DNA of 64,000 nucleotides from Quercus robur (lineage: Eukaryota; Streptophyta; Magnoliopsida; Fagales; Fagaceae). Under the pieces are notes generated by a model. The model saw only the letters and a program-made list of their open reading frames with translations, did not search any database and had not been told where the DNA came from. How positions within the stretch are numbered: the stretch's first letter is position 1; every line of letters starts with the position of its first letter. Below, one piece after another: positions 34,464 through 47,541 of the stretch. The stretch is taken from contig NC_065536.1 of the NCBI RefSeq assembly GCF_932294415.1, positions 33,414,354-33,478,353 on the forward strand, read 5' to 3'. Made by a program: the position numbers and the translations under genes.

Positions 34464-36320
34464 TCAATCTAAGTACATTTTGGCAAAATACTCCTGCAAC
34501 CATTTGGCTTCCACTTGCAACCCAGAATCCCTCAATGCATTCATCGATGATCGATAAAGCCTCCCATCTAATCGTGTTCCTTCAGATTTCATATCCCGTA
34601 AAAGCTTCACCAACTCATCGATCCGACTACTCCTTGAAAAAACTCCAACCATAATTCCAGCCATGACCTTGTCAATCTCACCCCCATTGATCCTAAACTC
34701 ATTGTAATATCTCAGGCACGTCTCAAACTCCTTGGCTTTACTATAAGCACTAATAACACTAGTGTAACTAACCTTATCTGGTGCAACCTTTCTTCGCTTC
34801 ATCTCCTTCCATAGCTTCTCAACCTGCCTTAAATTATTGGCCTTTCCATGCATTTCCATCAAAGAATTGTAAATCCAAACATTTGGTTCACACCCTCTTT
34901 CTTTCATCTTGGCCAAAAGCCTCATTGCATCTTTAGGCCTCCCCGTTTTGCCATACATTACAATCATGCTAGAATAAGCCACAACACACTTATCAAACCC
35001 CTTTTGTTCCATCTCTGAAAATAACATTTCTGCTTTCGAATAGAGCCCAAGATGACAATATGCATTTATAACCGAGGAGTATGTAACTTGTCCTGGTTCA
35101 CATCCCTGAGAAATTAGCTCTTCATATACCTTAACTGCAGCTAGAAATCCTCTTTTCTTTGAGAAGCCATTGACAATTGCACAGAATATACAATCAGAAA
35201 TTTTTAACTTTGAACTTTTCATTGCTTTAACAATTTCAAGTGTCTTCTCCATTAGTCCTTCTTTCACATACATCAACACTAGTTTTAAGTACAGCCCGGG
35301 ATCTCTCAACATTTGTTTGCTTTTCCCTTCTTCAAAAAGATCTTCGGCCACCTTTACTTCTCGCAAGCTTGCAAAAGAACAAATCAAAGAAGAGTAAACC
35401 GAAGAATCCTTGGAAATTCCTTTCCTTGTCATTTCTTTGAAGTATTCAAGAGCTTCAAAAGCTCTTCCTGATTTGCCTAGAGACTCAATTAGAGTCCCAT
35501 ATATACGAGTGCAAAATGGTGATGAATAAAAATCTAGTTGACTACTTTCTAATTCACAAAACAATTCAACCACTTTATCAGAATCACCAAGTCTCATATA
35601 AGCTTCCATAATATGGCATGAACATTCAGAATCCAGAACAACTCCAGCAGATCTCATTTTCCCCAATGCTACAATGGTGCTTCTATACATATGAAGCTTG
35701 TTATAGCCTCTAATTGCAGAACCAAAGGCCAATACACTGACTTTACCATTAGATTTGAAAACTTCAAGCAAAGTCTCAACAATTTTGAATTTTCTAGCTC
35801 TAATGCAACTACTAACCAATTTTGAACAAGTGGAACTATCAGGCAACACATTGTAGTTCTTGAAATCATCACAAACTACTAAAATCATACGCCATTTCTT
35901 TGAACGTAACAAATACCTGATTACATGCTTTAAAGTTGATTTCTCCGGTCTAAATTCTGGGCTTCCTTTCATTTTTTCATAGTACTCGAAAGCAAGATCC
36001 TCGGTTTGAGGACTTCCAAATAACCCACGTAAGAAATCATTTAATTTTGCAGAATCTTGTACTGGGTTTTGCTTAGAATCTTGAAACGGTACATTCAACT
36101 CGATCACTGGCAAGTTGCTAGAGGCCTCTTGGCCCTCTTCTAATATTGGAGAAGAGCAACCTGTGGTTTTGAACTGAAAATTTTGGACTTTTGAGCATGA
36201 AATTGCAGGGAAAAAGGGAAGGGTTTTGCATGTTGGGATCAAAGTTAATATGTGGGAATTTCTGTGACTGCGAGAGTGAATGCAAGCTAAAGACCAGTCT
36301 GAATAAGAGGAAATGGCCAT
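34464..36320 (-). CDS. Pentatricopeptide repeat (PPR) protein, P-type, probably organellar
   Basis: An intronless 618-residue frame. The first 60 or so residues are rich in Ser, His and hydrophobic residues with few acidic ones, as in a chloroplast or mitochondrial transit peptide. A linker follows. From roughly residue 120 to 605 there are about a dozen 35-residue helical hairpin repeats, with patterns such as VTYSSVINAYC, VAYSSMIVMYGKTG and WIYNSLMEMHGKA. No E, E+ or DYW editing tail follows, so it is a P-class protein. Such proteins bind specific organelle transcripts and affect their stability, splicing or translation. The overall form recalls the Arabidopsis At5g13770 type, an impression that was not checked. 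The gene looks intact. Confidence 0.93.
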   Translation of the reverse strand: MAISSYSDWSLACIHSRSHRNSHILTLIPTCKTLPFFPAISCSKVQNFQFKTTGCSSPILEEGQEASSNLPVIELNVPFQDSKQNPVQDSAKLNDFLRGLFGSPQTEDLAFEYYEKMKGSPEFRPEKSTLKHVIRYLLRSKKWRMILVVCDDFKNYNVLPDSSTCSKLVSSCIRARKFKIVETLLEVFKSNGKVSVLAFGSAIRGYNKLHMYRSTIVALGKMRSAGVVLDSECSCHIMEAYMRLGDSDKVVELFCELESSQLDFYSSPFCTRIYGTLIESLGKSGRAFEALEYFKEMTRKGISKDSSVYSSLICSFASLREVKVAEDLFEEGKSKQMLRDPGLYLKLVLMYVKEGLMEKTLEIVKAMKSSKLKISDCIFCAIVNGFSKKRGFLAAVKVYEELISQGCEPGQVTYSSVINAYCHLGLYSKAEMLFSEMEQKGFDKCVVAYSSMIVMYGKTGRPKDAMRLLAKMKERGCEPNVWIYNSLMEMHGKANNLRQVEKLWKEMKRRKVAPDKVSYTSVISAYSKAKEFETCLRYYNEFRINGGEIDKVMAGIMVGVFSRSSRIDELVKLLRDMKSEGTRLDGRLYRSSMNALRDSGLQVEAKWLQEYFAKMYLD

Positions 36321-36356
36321 CTTGCAGATAAGGTTTCAAGCTGTGGGGGAGAGATT

Positions 36357-36375
36357 GTGAGGTTATATATATACC
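36357..36375 (-). promoter_or_regulatory. TATA box of the PPR gene
   Basis: GGTATATATATAACC on the minus strand lies some 50 bases upstream of the start codon. This would leave a very short leader. Confidence 0.5.
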
Positions 36376-36433
36376 TTATCCTTAACGAGATTTTTGCTAT
36401 GAATGTGAATTTTATGAGCCACTAAACAAGCGA

Positions 36434-36439
36434 CACGTG
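36434..36439 (-). promoter_or_regulatory. G-box (CACGTG) upstream of the PPR gene
   Basis: CACGTG within ACACGTGG lies about 115 bases upstream of the PPR start. This is the core bound by bZIP, bHLH and ABRE-type factors. A second CCACGTCC-type motif lies about 30 bases further out. Confidence 0.4.
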
Positions 36440-36479
36440 GAAAAATTATGGACCAAAGCTTTCCACGTCCTCCAAAGTA

Positions 36480-37155
36480 ATGTTTGGAGAGAAGGAATCT
36501 TCCATTTCCAATAATTATTTTATGGGCATCACATTCTCATGTATCCTCCCTTTCTATCCCAATATGTAGCCCCCACAATTACGTGAGGTTAACATGTTGT
36601 GCAATAGAGAATACATATGCATACATGTATGACGTAAAAGATATGTTTTCATTTATTTCCATTGAAATAAAATCCTATTCCAACCATATGTAAACTACTT
36701 GCAAAAATCAATATGTGAACCATCTCAGCTACAGCTATACTCTCTATATGCCTTCAAATGGCGATTCATAAAATTTAAATCAGGGTTCATATTTAAATTT
36801 TTATGAATCTTAGGTTACATAGGATGCCATATTATAAAATCCAAATTCTATCTGAAAGTGAATTCGAACCCCAATTGATTGGTCTTAATTGAATTAGTTA
36901 ATTTGATTATTTAATTACCAATTATGCTAGTAGAGTTCCAATTAATATAGTTAAACATGCATACAACCATATTGCAAAGATTGTAAGCAGTGAAAAATTA
37001 AAGGACATGTAATATGTTTACGAAGGGAAAATCTTGATAGGAAAAACCCCCTTTATTAATATCCCAATGAAAGAATTCACTATAGTAAAATGGTAGTACA
37101 CAATACAAGAATATACCTAATTATAATATTACTACCTGCAATAGAACTTATTAAC
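36480..37155. other. AT-rich intergenic DNA, no gene seen
   Basis: No coding sequence or element boundary was recognised. Confidence 0.5.
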
Positions 37156-37217
37156 GTCACCATACACATCTTCATAAAAAAAAAAAAAAAAAAAAAAAGT
37201 CACCATACATATCTTCA
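37156..37217 (+). mobile_element. Retroposition scar: direct repeat around a bare poly(A) run
   Basis: GTCACCATACACATCTTCA (37156-37174) and GTCACCATACATATCTTCA (37199-37217) differ by one base and flank only T plus about 23 A residues. This looks like a target duplication around an A-tail with essentially no cargo. Confidence 0.65.
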
Positions 37218-37369
37218 ACTCCAGTTAAACTCTTCTATACTATCGCGGATCAATTCAACCCATGAATATATGATCCGTGACAAACAGCACGCAACAACTT
37301 GAATCATTTGATTGTTGTAGTCTTATATAGTAGCTTCCACTTGGAACACCACAAGATCTTCAATAACGG

Positions 37370-37693
37370 TGTTGGACACTTCGCTTGGTACCTATTGAAA
37401 ACAGAAAAGGAAATCCAAGATTGAATAATGCTTCGGTGAATATTATTGATTGGGGATAATCGTATTTATACATAATTGAGATTAGGGAAAGAAGAAAAAG
37501 CTAACTAACAGAATAACTGACTCTATTAACTGCATAACTAACTCTACTAAGCACCACTAGCAGACTCACATGTGGAGCACGTGTAGACTTAAAACACTTG
37601 TTACATATTGCTAAGCTGCAGGTAGTTTAGACTGCTTTAATGCTAAGCTACTTGTCGTTTTCATTCAGCTTGCAGTCTTCAATCTTGGCAACA
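37370..37693 (-). repeat. 3' LTR of the truncated Copia element
   Basis: The 324-bp segment is bounded by TGTTGGACACTTCG and CTTGGCAACA, next to the purine tract. Confidence 0.65.
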
Positions 37694-38850
37694 CTCCCCC
37701 TCAAGATGAAGCATATATAAATGTTATTTATGCCCATCATGTCCAAGTGGCTTTGTGAGTAGATCTGCCAGGTGATGTTTGGTTGAAACATGGAAAGTCT
37801 TCACTACCTTATTTTGTATCTTCTCACTTACAAAGTGGCAATCCAATTCAATGTGTTTTGTTCTCTCATGATAATCAGGATTTGCTGCTATGTGGATTAC
37901 AGCTTGGCTGTCACAATAGAGAAGGACAGGCTGAGTACGATCAACTCCTAGATCCTTAAATAAGGCAATCATCCACACAAATTCACTCATACGAGCTGCC
38001 ATTGATCTATACTCTGACTCTGTAGAAGACCTTGACACTGTGTGCTGCTTTTTGGACTTCCAAGATGTGAGAGAATCGCCCAAGAATACACAGAAACCAG
38101 TGATCGATCTTCTGGTATCAGGACAGCTAACCCAATTAGAATCACAATAACCTTTAAGGTGTAGCTTAGAAGTAGTAGAGAAGAACAATCCTTGGCCAGG
38201 TGTGCCCTTTAAGTATTTAAGTATCCTGGTAGCTGCTTGAAGATGTGGCTACCTTGGCTGTGAAAGGAACTGACTAACCTGATGTACACTGAAGGTTATG
38301 TCAGGTCTGGTTAAAGTCAGATACAACAGCTTTCCAATTAGTTTCCTATAATGTGGGATCTGTCAATAACTCTCCATGATAGTTTGACGGTTTCAGGTTT
38401 TGTTCCATTGGTAACTTCACTGGTTTGACTGCAAGTTGACCAGTTTCTACAAGCGAATCTAGTACATACTTCCTCTGGCATAAGTTGATGCCTTTGGAAG
38501 TTCTTACCACCTCCAATCCCAAGAAATACTTTAAAGTACCAACATCTTTCAGCTTGAATTGATCATGAAGAAACTCTTTAAAATCTGTAATAGCTTGTAA
38601 ACTGTTGCTAGCCACCAAAATATCTTCTACATACACTAGAATGACAATGATAACATCACCTTGTACTCTGGTAAACATGCAATAATCATACTTAAACTGA
38701 ATGAAACCATGACCAATGATAGTAGTAGACAGTTTAGAGAACCATTGCCTACTAGCTTACTTGAGACTATACAAGGATTTTTTGAGTTTGTAAACCAAGT
38801 TGCTGTTCTCCCTCTTGCTACCAAACCCATGGAGGGAGCATGTATTTTAA
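37370..38850 (-). mobile_element. Truncated Ty1/Copia element with 3' LTR
   Basis: In minus order there is part of a reverse transcriptase (about 38346-38848, with YVEDILVASNS and KDVGTLKYFLGLE) and a Copia RNase H region (37724-38188, with [15 protein letters not shown] and [11 protein letters not shown]). A purine tract (GAGGGGGAG at about 37694-37702) and an LTR at 37370-37693 follow. The LTR has TGTTG...CAACA ends. The 5' half of the element is absent. It is an old fossil with several breaks. Confidence 0.85.
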
Positions 38851-39364
38851 AATATTATAAGAATTAAAATAATAAAAATATGGATGATTTGTTGTTTTGA
38901 TGCCAAGGAAATAAAAAGAAAGATTAGGGTGTACATGGGTCGGGTTGGGTTGGGTTGAGAAGTTTTTTCAACCCAACTTATTATGGTAGGTTAAAAAAAA
39001 TCCAACCCATCACAGGGGTCTAACCTAACCCACATGGATCGAGTTGGACCCATGGGTTGGATAACTTTTTTTAATACTATTATTATTATTATTATTATTA
39101 TTAAATTGAGCATTATAATATCACCACAAATAAGAGCAAATTTATAACCAAATAATCATGACCATAGCACCAAACCAACACAAATTGGTGGCGTAACGGG
39201 TGGCTGGCGTGGCCAGGTGGCGGCATGGTGAGGTGGAGGTGAGAGCAAGAGAGGAGGGAGTGATAGAGGAAGAGAGTAAGAGACTAAGACCCATGGGGCT
39301 GAGATGAAAAAATATGTAAGAGGAGAGAGAAAAAGATTAATTTTTTTTTAGCATTTGTGTTTGT
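38851..39364. other. Repeat-rich spacer
   Basis: It contains GGGTTGGGTTGGGTT and inverted AACCCAACTT motifs (38938-39060), an ATT microsatellite (39076-39102) and a GC-rich GGTGGC block. Part may belong to the GAGCA-type element ending at 39510. Confidence 0.45.
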
Positions 39365-39510
39365 ACCGCTCCAAATTTGGAACGGTATCGTTCACCTATG
39401 CTAAATCTTTTAGCATTTGGAACATCTGAGGTGAGAGTTTTTTTGGTGTTTGGTGTGCCAAATGCCAAATTTTGTCATTTGGCACACTCAATACTAGTGT
39501 TCTTAATGTT
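39365..39510. mobile_element. Right arm of a GAGCATT-type non-autonomous element
   Basis: In inverted orientation this matches about 349-470: GTGCCAAATG, ACACCAAACACCAAAAAAAC and AAAGATTTAGCAT are shared. The left end of this copy was not located with confidence. Confidence 0.5.
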
Positions 39511-41030
<1,520 letters not shown>

Positions 41031-41229
41031 CATCATTATCATTTTTTTTAAAATAAAATTATTTTTGTTTAGTTCAAACTTAATGAGTGTAACTCTATCT
41101 TTCTAACAAGTTCAACTTAAACTCAAACTCATCATTATCATTTTTTTAAAACAAAATTATTTTTATTTAGTCCAAACTTAGAAATGAGTGAAACTTTATC
41201 TTTCTAATAAGTCCAACTTAAACTCAAAC
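41031..41229. repeat. Tandem duplication, about 98-101 bp unit
   Basis: Two copies begin CATCATTATCATTTTTTT and end CAACTTAAACTCAAACT, at about 41031-41128 and 41129-41229. Confidence 0.85.
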
Positions 41230-41689
41230 TCAAACGTTGATAATTTATTTCCAAATTTACGAGGTTAATCATGAACACTATAAAAGTAGTCAAAGCCTAG
41301 TAGAGGTCTGAGTTATTCTTCTGTTATTTTCTTCTCCTCTACTTTGTTAAAAAAAAAAATTATATATATATATATATATATATTATGGTTTTTCATGTAA
41401 TTTTTAAAAAGTAATTTTCGTACATGAACCACCAAATTCTCTTTAGCCGTTTTTTACAAGATAAAAAACCTTGCAATAATTGAAATTTAAGGTTGCTGCT
41501 ACTTCATATGTCTTTATTTCACCTCACGATATGAATGTATGTTAATTTGTTGAGCAGAAAGCTTATATACGATATATTAAGAGAATGTATGACTTTCATT
41601 ATTTCAATATAGGCTCTTGTTCAACATTTTTAGCATGGGCCATGTGCTGATAAGGTTCATTTAAAGTTTAGGCCCATTAAAATTTAAAA

Positions 41690-41837
41690 CTTATTTCTTT
41701 ATGAGATCGTGTACTTTTTTTTATTTCTTATATTTCTCTTTTGAATAGTCATATATTTTTTGAATTGTTTCAATAACTTACTGTTTAATTATATATTTTT
41801 TGGTATTTTGAAAGTTTTAACATCTGAATTTGTGTAA

Positions 41838-41872
<35 letters not shown>

Positions 41873-42190
41873 TATATTATCTATAATTTGTAGGCTTTGA
41901 ATCTTTTGATTCCTTTCAATAGTTATAATCATGGATTATTTTTTTGAATGTAACCCATCTTTCTCTTATATTTCTCTATTATTTAGTCATATATATTTTG
42001 TTTTGTTTCAATAATTTCTAAGCAGTGAATCATCTAATTCTTTAATATGTTTTGGATATAACCCATCTTTCTCTTATATTTCTCTATTATTTAGTCATAT
42101 ATATTTTGTTTTGTTTCAATAATTTCTAAGCAGTAAATCATCTGATTCTTTAATATTTTTTGGTCTTTCAGAAGTTTTAATATCTGAATT
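41690..42190. repeat. Tandem repeats, about 107-bp unit
   Basis: AACCCATCTTTCTCTTATAT starts at 41953 and again at 42060. The two units are nearly identical through AATTTCTAAGCAGT. A more diverged unit covers about 41700-41820, and a CA microsatellite (41839-41871) lies between. Confidence 0.85.
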
Positions 42191-42199
42191 TTTGAGTTA

Positions 42200-42535
42200 T
42201 TTTTTTGTAATACTTGAAACTGTCTAACAATTTTTTTGTAAACCATTGCACATTCAAGCAATGACTTCTTCATTAAATTGTAACACAAATTGAAGTCATA
42301 TAAGAGTAAATCATATAATTGTGTAATTTCTTAATCAATTTAAGATTTTATAAAATTATTTAGTATACCTCACAAATAGGTAGGTTCAGCATAACATGGG
42401 TTAGCTAGTAATATTTATAAATAAGAAAGCAAATGATTTTTTAATAAAATATTAAAATTCAAATCGTACGAGGGAAGGGTCAACAGCTTGTATAACGTAA
42501 AACACAAGACCAAGGTTGCTCCATTAGCTCTTTTA
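42200..42535. other. AT-rich spacer, no gene seen
   Basis: No feature was recognised. Confidence 0.4.
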
Positions 42536-42539
42536 TTTC

Positions 42540-43540
42540 CTCCAACAAACAGCCCTAGGTTGCAAAGGAAGATCCATCCACAACAGGCATGGATTTGCTA
42601 TCATCCTATTCAATTTCTACATCAAAGATACCAATGTCCACATAAAACCCGATAGTTTCCAACGCACCAATACACAAAAGAATCCAGGCATGAGGCAAGT
42701 AGTGGCGACCTGAACTTTTAGCACCTTTCACCCTACCCCCGGGAATCTTCCGAAAACCTCTCATTTCTAGCTGGATGTGCCACACAAGTTTTTTATTTAA
42801 TTTTTAAATACCACATATCTTAAGTCTAAATAAAAATTGGAGGGAATCGAAAGATTCGATGGGAGGGAATCTTATCTCATAAAAATAGCAAGACCCATTA
42901 AATCCAAAGCCTTATAATGTAGAGCCCAATTTGGTTTGTCTGCCTAAAGTTAGAGGTATCCATCTGATCTGGTCTGCAATCAAATCAGCCATAACTGAGG
43001 GAGCCCAAGAAGATTAACTAGCAGCTAAGTCCTGCAACAGCTTCACACTATCTTGAACCATCATTGAAGGATCTCCAAATTGTTCACCAAGAAAAATAGC
43101 TACTGCTGTTGAACCAAAATATGCCAAGCTGTAATTGCGAACAGGTCAAAATCTTCCTTGGTTAATCTTTGTATCAGATCATCAAATAATTCTCGCACAT
43201 CACCATAATCACGCTCACATATCTGAAATTTTATTGTAGAGATAACAAACAGCATCTGCCACTGCACAGAACCTGAGTGTATGAACTGGAGATTCATCCT
43301 CCTGATGACGAATAAGATCCAACATTCCACCATCGCACATCCCTATCAATGAGATTCAAAACTTTAGCATTGTGATCCTTCCATATCCCTATTGAATTGC
43401 CATTACCAGCTCTTCAACACAATCCTCTCTCTAATAAAGGCCTCCTAGCTAACACGCTGCACACAGCGAAAGGAGCACATCCAAGCTTTGATCAAAGACA
43501 AATTTTCTCCAAATCTCTATGGAATCAGTTGAATAAATTT
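42540..43540 (-). mobile_element. LINE fragment (L1-type), degraded
   Basis: Scattered pieces of the plant LINE C-terminal region are readable on the minus strand. They include GNGNSIGIWKD and KVLNLIDRDVRWWNV near 43340-43420, and FDDLIQRLTKEDFDLFAITAWHI near 43140-43200. These match the reverse-transcriptase tail and zf-RVT/RNase H linker of plant LINEs. Frames are broken in many places and no poly(A) tail was identified. It replaces the 3' part of the neighbouring F-box gene. Confidence 0.6.
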
Positions 43541-44784
43541 TTTATAGGCAATAAGCATATAAAAATTGACATCTTTCTTAGTAAAATATTAGTAGTCAAT
43601 ACTCTTATATCAAGGAACATAATAAGAGAGCAATGGAAAATTGGAAACATAAAAACAAAACCGAGGGCAAATATTAATAGGAAAAGGGTGAGCTTCACAA
43701 AGCACAGCACCCCTCTTCTCTCTTAATTGTACATATACTTTTATTTCTATTTCCCAAGATTACCCATAAATCTATTAATTCATAATAATATAAGAGGTAT
43801 CAATGTTAGTAAACGTTGTACCAATTCATATTGGACACATAAGAAAACAAAGAGTACTTTACAAATAAACACAAAAATAAATACCACTAGACTGGTCTCT
43901 ATCCCTTGCGAATATTCCAGCTCCATCATCTGATAAGTATTTTGTACTCCCCCAGACATTGCTAGTTTCATTCCCACTTCTATATTGAATTTAGAAAGCG
44001 GCCTCTCTCATCACCCACAATGACAGTTTTCCTTGGCATGGCATAATTTGCAATAAGTTGTAATCAACTAAAGCACAAACTTGCTACTTATCACTCTACC
44101 CCAAGTCACTGGTAATAGTAAAAATCTTTCATCGACCAAAGGAAGCCATCCATTACCTAATACCAAACAAAGATTAATTTCCTTCTCTCAAAAAGAAAGT
44201 CTAATACAAGATAATATATGTATATATGAAAATTGGATAGGCAGATCAATACTCACCCAACAAATCAATAACAGGTTTCAAGTCCACAGGTCCTTCCTAT
44301 CACATCATTCACATCACAGTTAGCAACGCAAGGACAAACTTTTCCAAAGAAATAAAATGATGATTTTTTTTTTCAAAGTCAAAATGGAAGGATGAACTTA
44401 CTCCAGACATTATGATCCCAGCTGGGGATATACAACGCGAAACAGAAGCTTTGAAATCCTTAATATCCTTCACAAACTTGTCAAACATTGCCACTTGAGG
44501 TTCCTAATATACAAATACTTCTAAATGTCAAAGCCCTCAAACTGCTCTAGAGCTCATAAAAAAATTTAACACTTTCCTTAAGAATGACAAAAAGTTGTAC
44601 AAGTCCACAAATCTTAATCTAAGAATCTAAACTGACATAATTGCCCAATTGGCCAATTTTCTGTCAGAAATGAAAATGGTATCCTCATTATTTTGCGCAC
44701 CCTGCCACATCATCTAAAATGGGCATTTTGAGATAGATTCATTAATCTATGTATATAGTTAAAAGCCAAAGCACAGAGAAAGTC

Positions 44785-45020
44785 TAATTAAATTTTAAAT
44801 TGAAGTCCAATTTTGTAACACATGTCTCATCTTATTTTTAAATTTGTGTCAAATAAATTATTATATAAAAAAAATCGAAAAATCTAAATTCAATTAGATT
44901 TTAAATTGGATTTTAATTGGAGTTCAATTTTGTTCCATGTGTCCTATCTAATTTTTAAATTTTTTGGTAAGTGAATTATTGGGTACAAAAGTTGAAGAAT
45001 CCAAATCCAATAAGATTCTA
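44785..45020. repeat. Dimeric dispersed repeat, second copy
   Basis: It is related to 32800-33065, with the same two-monomer arrangement, and lies in an intron of the F-box gene. It ends in a TA microsatellite (45024-45048). Confidence 0.65.
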
Positions 45021-45572
45021 AATTTTATATATATATATATATATATATAGTAGCAGAATTCTCAGTTTGGGTTTCAACATTTTGCTTGCTAAAATATCCT
45101 CACACAAATTCTTAAACTCTCTAAGATACCCCTATCTTTTAGTTAAATAATTTTAAATTAAAAAACACAAATCGGTTAGAAGAGTAATATAATGTTCCTA
45201 AGTTTTAGGCTTTTTTCTTTATCTTTTCCATTTGGCCTAAAACTTAGGACACTATATTATCTCATTTTTAAATATTATTTGACGTTATCTTATCTCTTTC
45301 TTAAAAAATTTTTTTAAAAAAAATACACAGTTTTTTTTAGAAAGTTTCAACCTATGACGTCTGCTTCTGATAAAACCTCTTTATCATTAGACCAAGACAG
45401 CAATTAGTTTTTGGTCTAGACGATGAACCCCAGATCTTTTATTCAACCATATGAGATTTTACCAGTTGATTATTTATATATCACTTTTAAACATTATAAC
45501 ACTAATCCAAAAAAACAAATAAATAAAAAAGAGAATTATTGCACGCACAAAACACTTGTGATGAGTCTGGTG

Positions 45573-45605
<33 letters not shown>

Positions 45606-45814
45606 AACCATTACATATTTTAGAAATTCATGACTTAAAAAATGTGTAAGTTGTAACTCTAACACCATTTATAATTTGAACTCATATACGTATATAATTA
45701 TTGATTGTTTTTAAATGTACCTGTGCATTATACATTAGTTTAATATAATATCAATATTTCTACGGTAAAACCCCAATTAGAGAAAATTGGCAGTGCCAAA
45801 TTTGTCACCTTTAC
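45021..45814. other. AT-rich intron sequence of the F-box gene
   Basis: It includes a TA run at about 45573-45599. The GATTGTTTTTAA-type sequence near 45700 also follows the first dimeric repeat near 33075, so the repeat unit may be larger and interrupted here. Confidence 0.45.
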
Positions 45815-46970
45815 TATTCGTAGAAGTGGGGTAGCCTTAGGCATAGCCTCAACTTTTAATCCTGGTACATAACCTACTGTCAAAACAATGCCATCATTTA
45901 TATCTTCTATATACTCACCAACTTCATCATCTGAATCACTAGTAATATCTCCCCACATGACCTACATTAACATTTAAGTAATAAATTACTAAAAATAAAA
46001 AAAACATTTAAGTAATAAAAAAAAAATCAACAAAAGCAAAACCATTACCTTTTGCTTCCCCCAAAAAGAAAAAAATGACAATTTATCAAAAAAAAAGTAG
46101 CAAATAAGAAGGAGATGTAAACCTCTTTAAATTCATTGGTAAGAGCATCCCTTCCAATTATTCCACCAGCAACAGAAATAATAAACGGAGTATTTGATCC
46201 CAATCTTTTTGTTATCTGCATTATAAGCATTAGCAAACAATTACCTCACAATTTATAAAGACTAAAACACAATTTCCCTCCCAATTTAAATAAATAAATA
46301 TATATACAAAAATTAGATGGATTTGAAGGATAAATGTGTAAATTTGTTGAAACAAAAAATTTTTATTTCTGCTGCGTCCTTGAAATATAGAAACAGAAAT
46401 AAAGATGGAAGGTAAAAGTAGAAAGTAGAAAGTAGAAACATACAAGCCAAAAGCCAAAGGCCTCAAAGAGTCTGAATCTGCTGCCAATATTTGCTATAGC
46501 GAAATGCGGTCGAATCGGCCTCGACAGCACCTTATCAAAAACCTCTTGTACAGCAATCTATCATTTTTTTAACACACAATAATCAGCCACAATTACCAAA
46601 ACTAATTAAAAAAAAAATCCAATTATAATTTCAAGTTGTGTGTGAAGAAGTGAGAGAGAGGGAGGGAAGGGTAGATTGGTAAAATTACATGAGGGGAAGG
46701 GTTGAGAGAGAGAGCAGAAGAGATCTTAGGGCGAGAGAGGATGCGATTGCAGAGTTGGTTCCAGGTTTTGCTAACGCACGCCGCCGATGCGAACGATAAC
46801 GCCGGTAGCTTCTCTAGAATCTTCTGCAATACGTCATCGTTTATCAGCTCAAACCACACTGTACATGTAGATGTAGATGTTGATGTAGTAGTACGGTGCG
46901 TTTTACTACTTTTGTTGGTCTCGCTCCTCGTCCTCGACGACGACGATGACGATGCCGATGCCTTACCCAT

Positions 46971-47311
46971 CGCTGCGAATAATTTTAAAGAAATTTTAAA
47001 AAATAAATAAATAAAAAGCTTTTGATTTGAGTATGTAATAGCCGGAACGAAGACCTCTCTCTCTCTCTCTCTCTGTGCTTGTCAAATTCCTCGTATTTGA
47101 CTTTCACACCTAATCCATACAAGTAACAACACACACTAAAGCAAAATAAACTATACATATTCCCGCCACTTGTTTTCTTTTATCAATAACCCGCCGTTTG
47201 TTTTCCCAACATTTTTATCGGCAGAAATGTTATTTTCCAAACATTTTCCCAATAAAATTTAAGTAATTAAGTAAATATGAAAAAAAAAATATATATTGGT
47301 AGATTCTAAAG
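46971..47311. other. Upstream region of the F-box gene
   Basis: A CT run (about 47056-47074) lies some 90 bases upstream of the start codon, as is common in plant leaders. No other gene is seen. Confidence 0.45.
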
Positions 47312-47541
47312 GTGCATTTGGATATAACTTATTTTTATTGAAACTGAAAACTGAAAACACTATAACAAAATAATTTTTAATTGGGTGATCAGTTCTGTAG
47401 GACCTGTGAACAGTGTGTGAACAGTGCCTTTTGTCCCTTGCACAGTGCTCACATGTGATGTTACTATTCACGCGCTGAAAAAAAAATTTTTTGGCAGAAA
47501 ACGCAAATGTGTGTTTGGAAACGCGGATCCAAACCCACACT
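47312..47541. mobile_element. hAT-like MITE, second copy
   Basis: The left end is GGTGCATTTGGATATAAC and the right end, inverted, is GTGTGGGTTTGGATCCGCG. The interior shares ACTGAAAACTGAAAAC, AACAGTGTGTGAACAGTG and related motifs with 24500-24770, in opposite orientation. Confidence 0.6.

Larger units (their letters stand above)
43930..46970 (-). pseudogene. F-box protein with FIST-type region, 3'-truncated gene
   Basis: Five exons read cleanly on the minus strand: 46689-46970, 46444-46557, 46123-46215, 45815-45961 and 44402-44503. All are in phase 0 with GT-AG introns. Exon 1 holds a Ser/Thr-rich start and an F-box (about residues 39-80, WFELINDDVLQKILEKLP). Later exons read RPIRPHFAIANIGS, NTPFIISVAGGIIGRDAL, GIVLTVGYVPGLKVEA and EPQVAMFDKFVKDIKDF, as in plant F-box proteins with a FIST domain (At5g63520 type, from memory). 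A sixth exon (PVDLKPVIDLL, about 44250-44295) seems present. The seventh (NYAMPRKTVIVGDERGRFL, about 43930-44058) has CAA where the acceptor CAG is expected and a 7-base insertion. A LINE fragment follows instead of the last exons. F-box proteins link substrates to SCF ubiquitin ligases. Confidence 0.75.

Noticed and set aside
38938-39010. GGGTTGGGTTGGGTT run resembling telomere-like DNA
   Set aside because: It is a short degenerate GGGTT repeat, not the plant TTTAGGG unit, and lies in ordinary interspersed repeat sequence.
46702-47010. Plus-strand frame with Val/Asp repeats
   Set aside because: It is the reverse complement of the Ser/Thr-rich first exon of the F-box gene.
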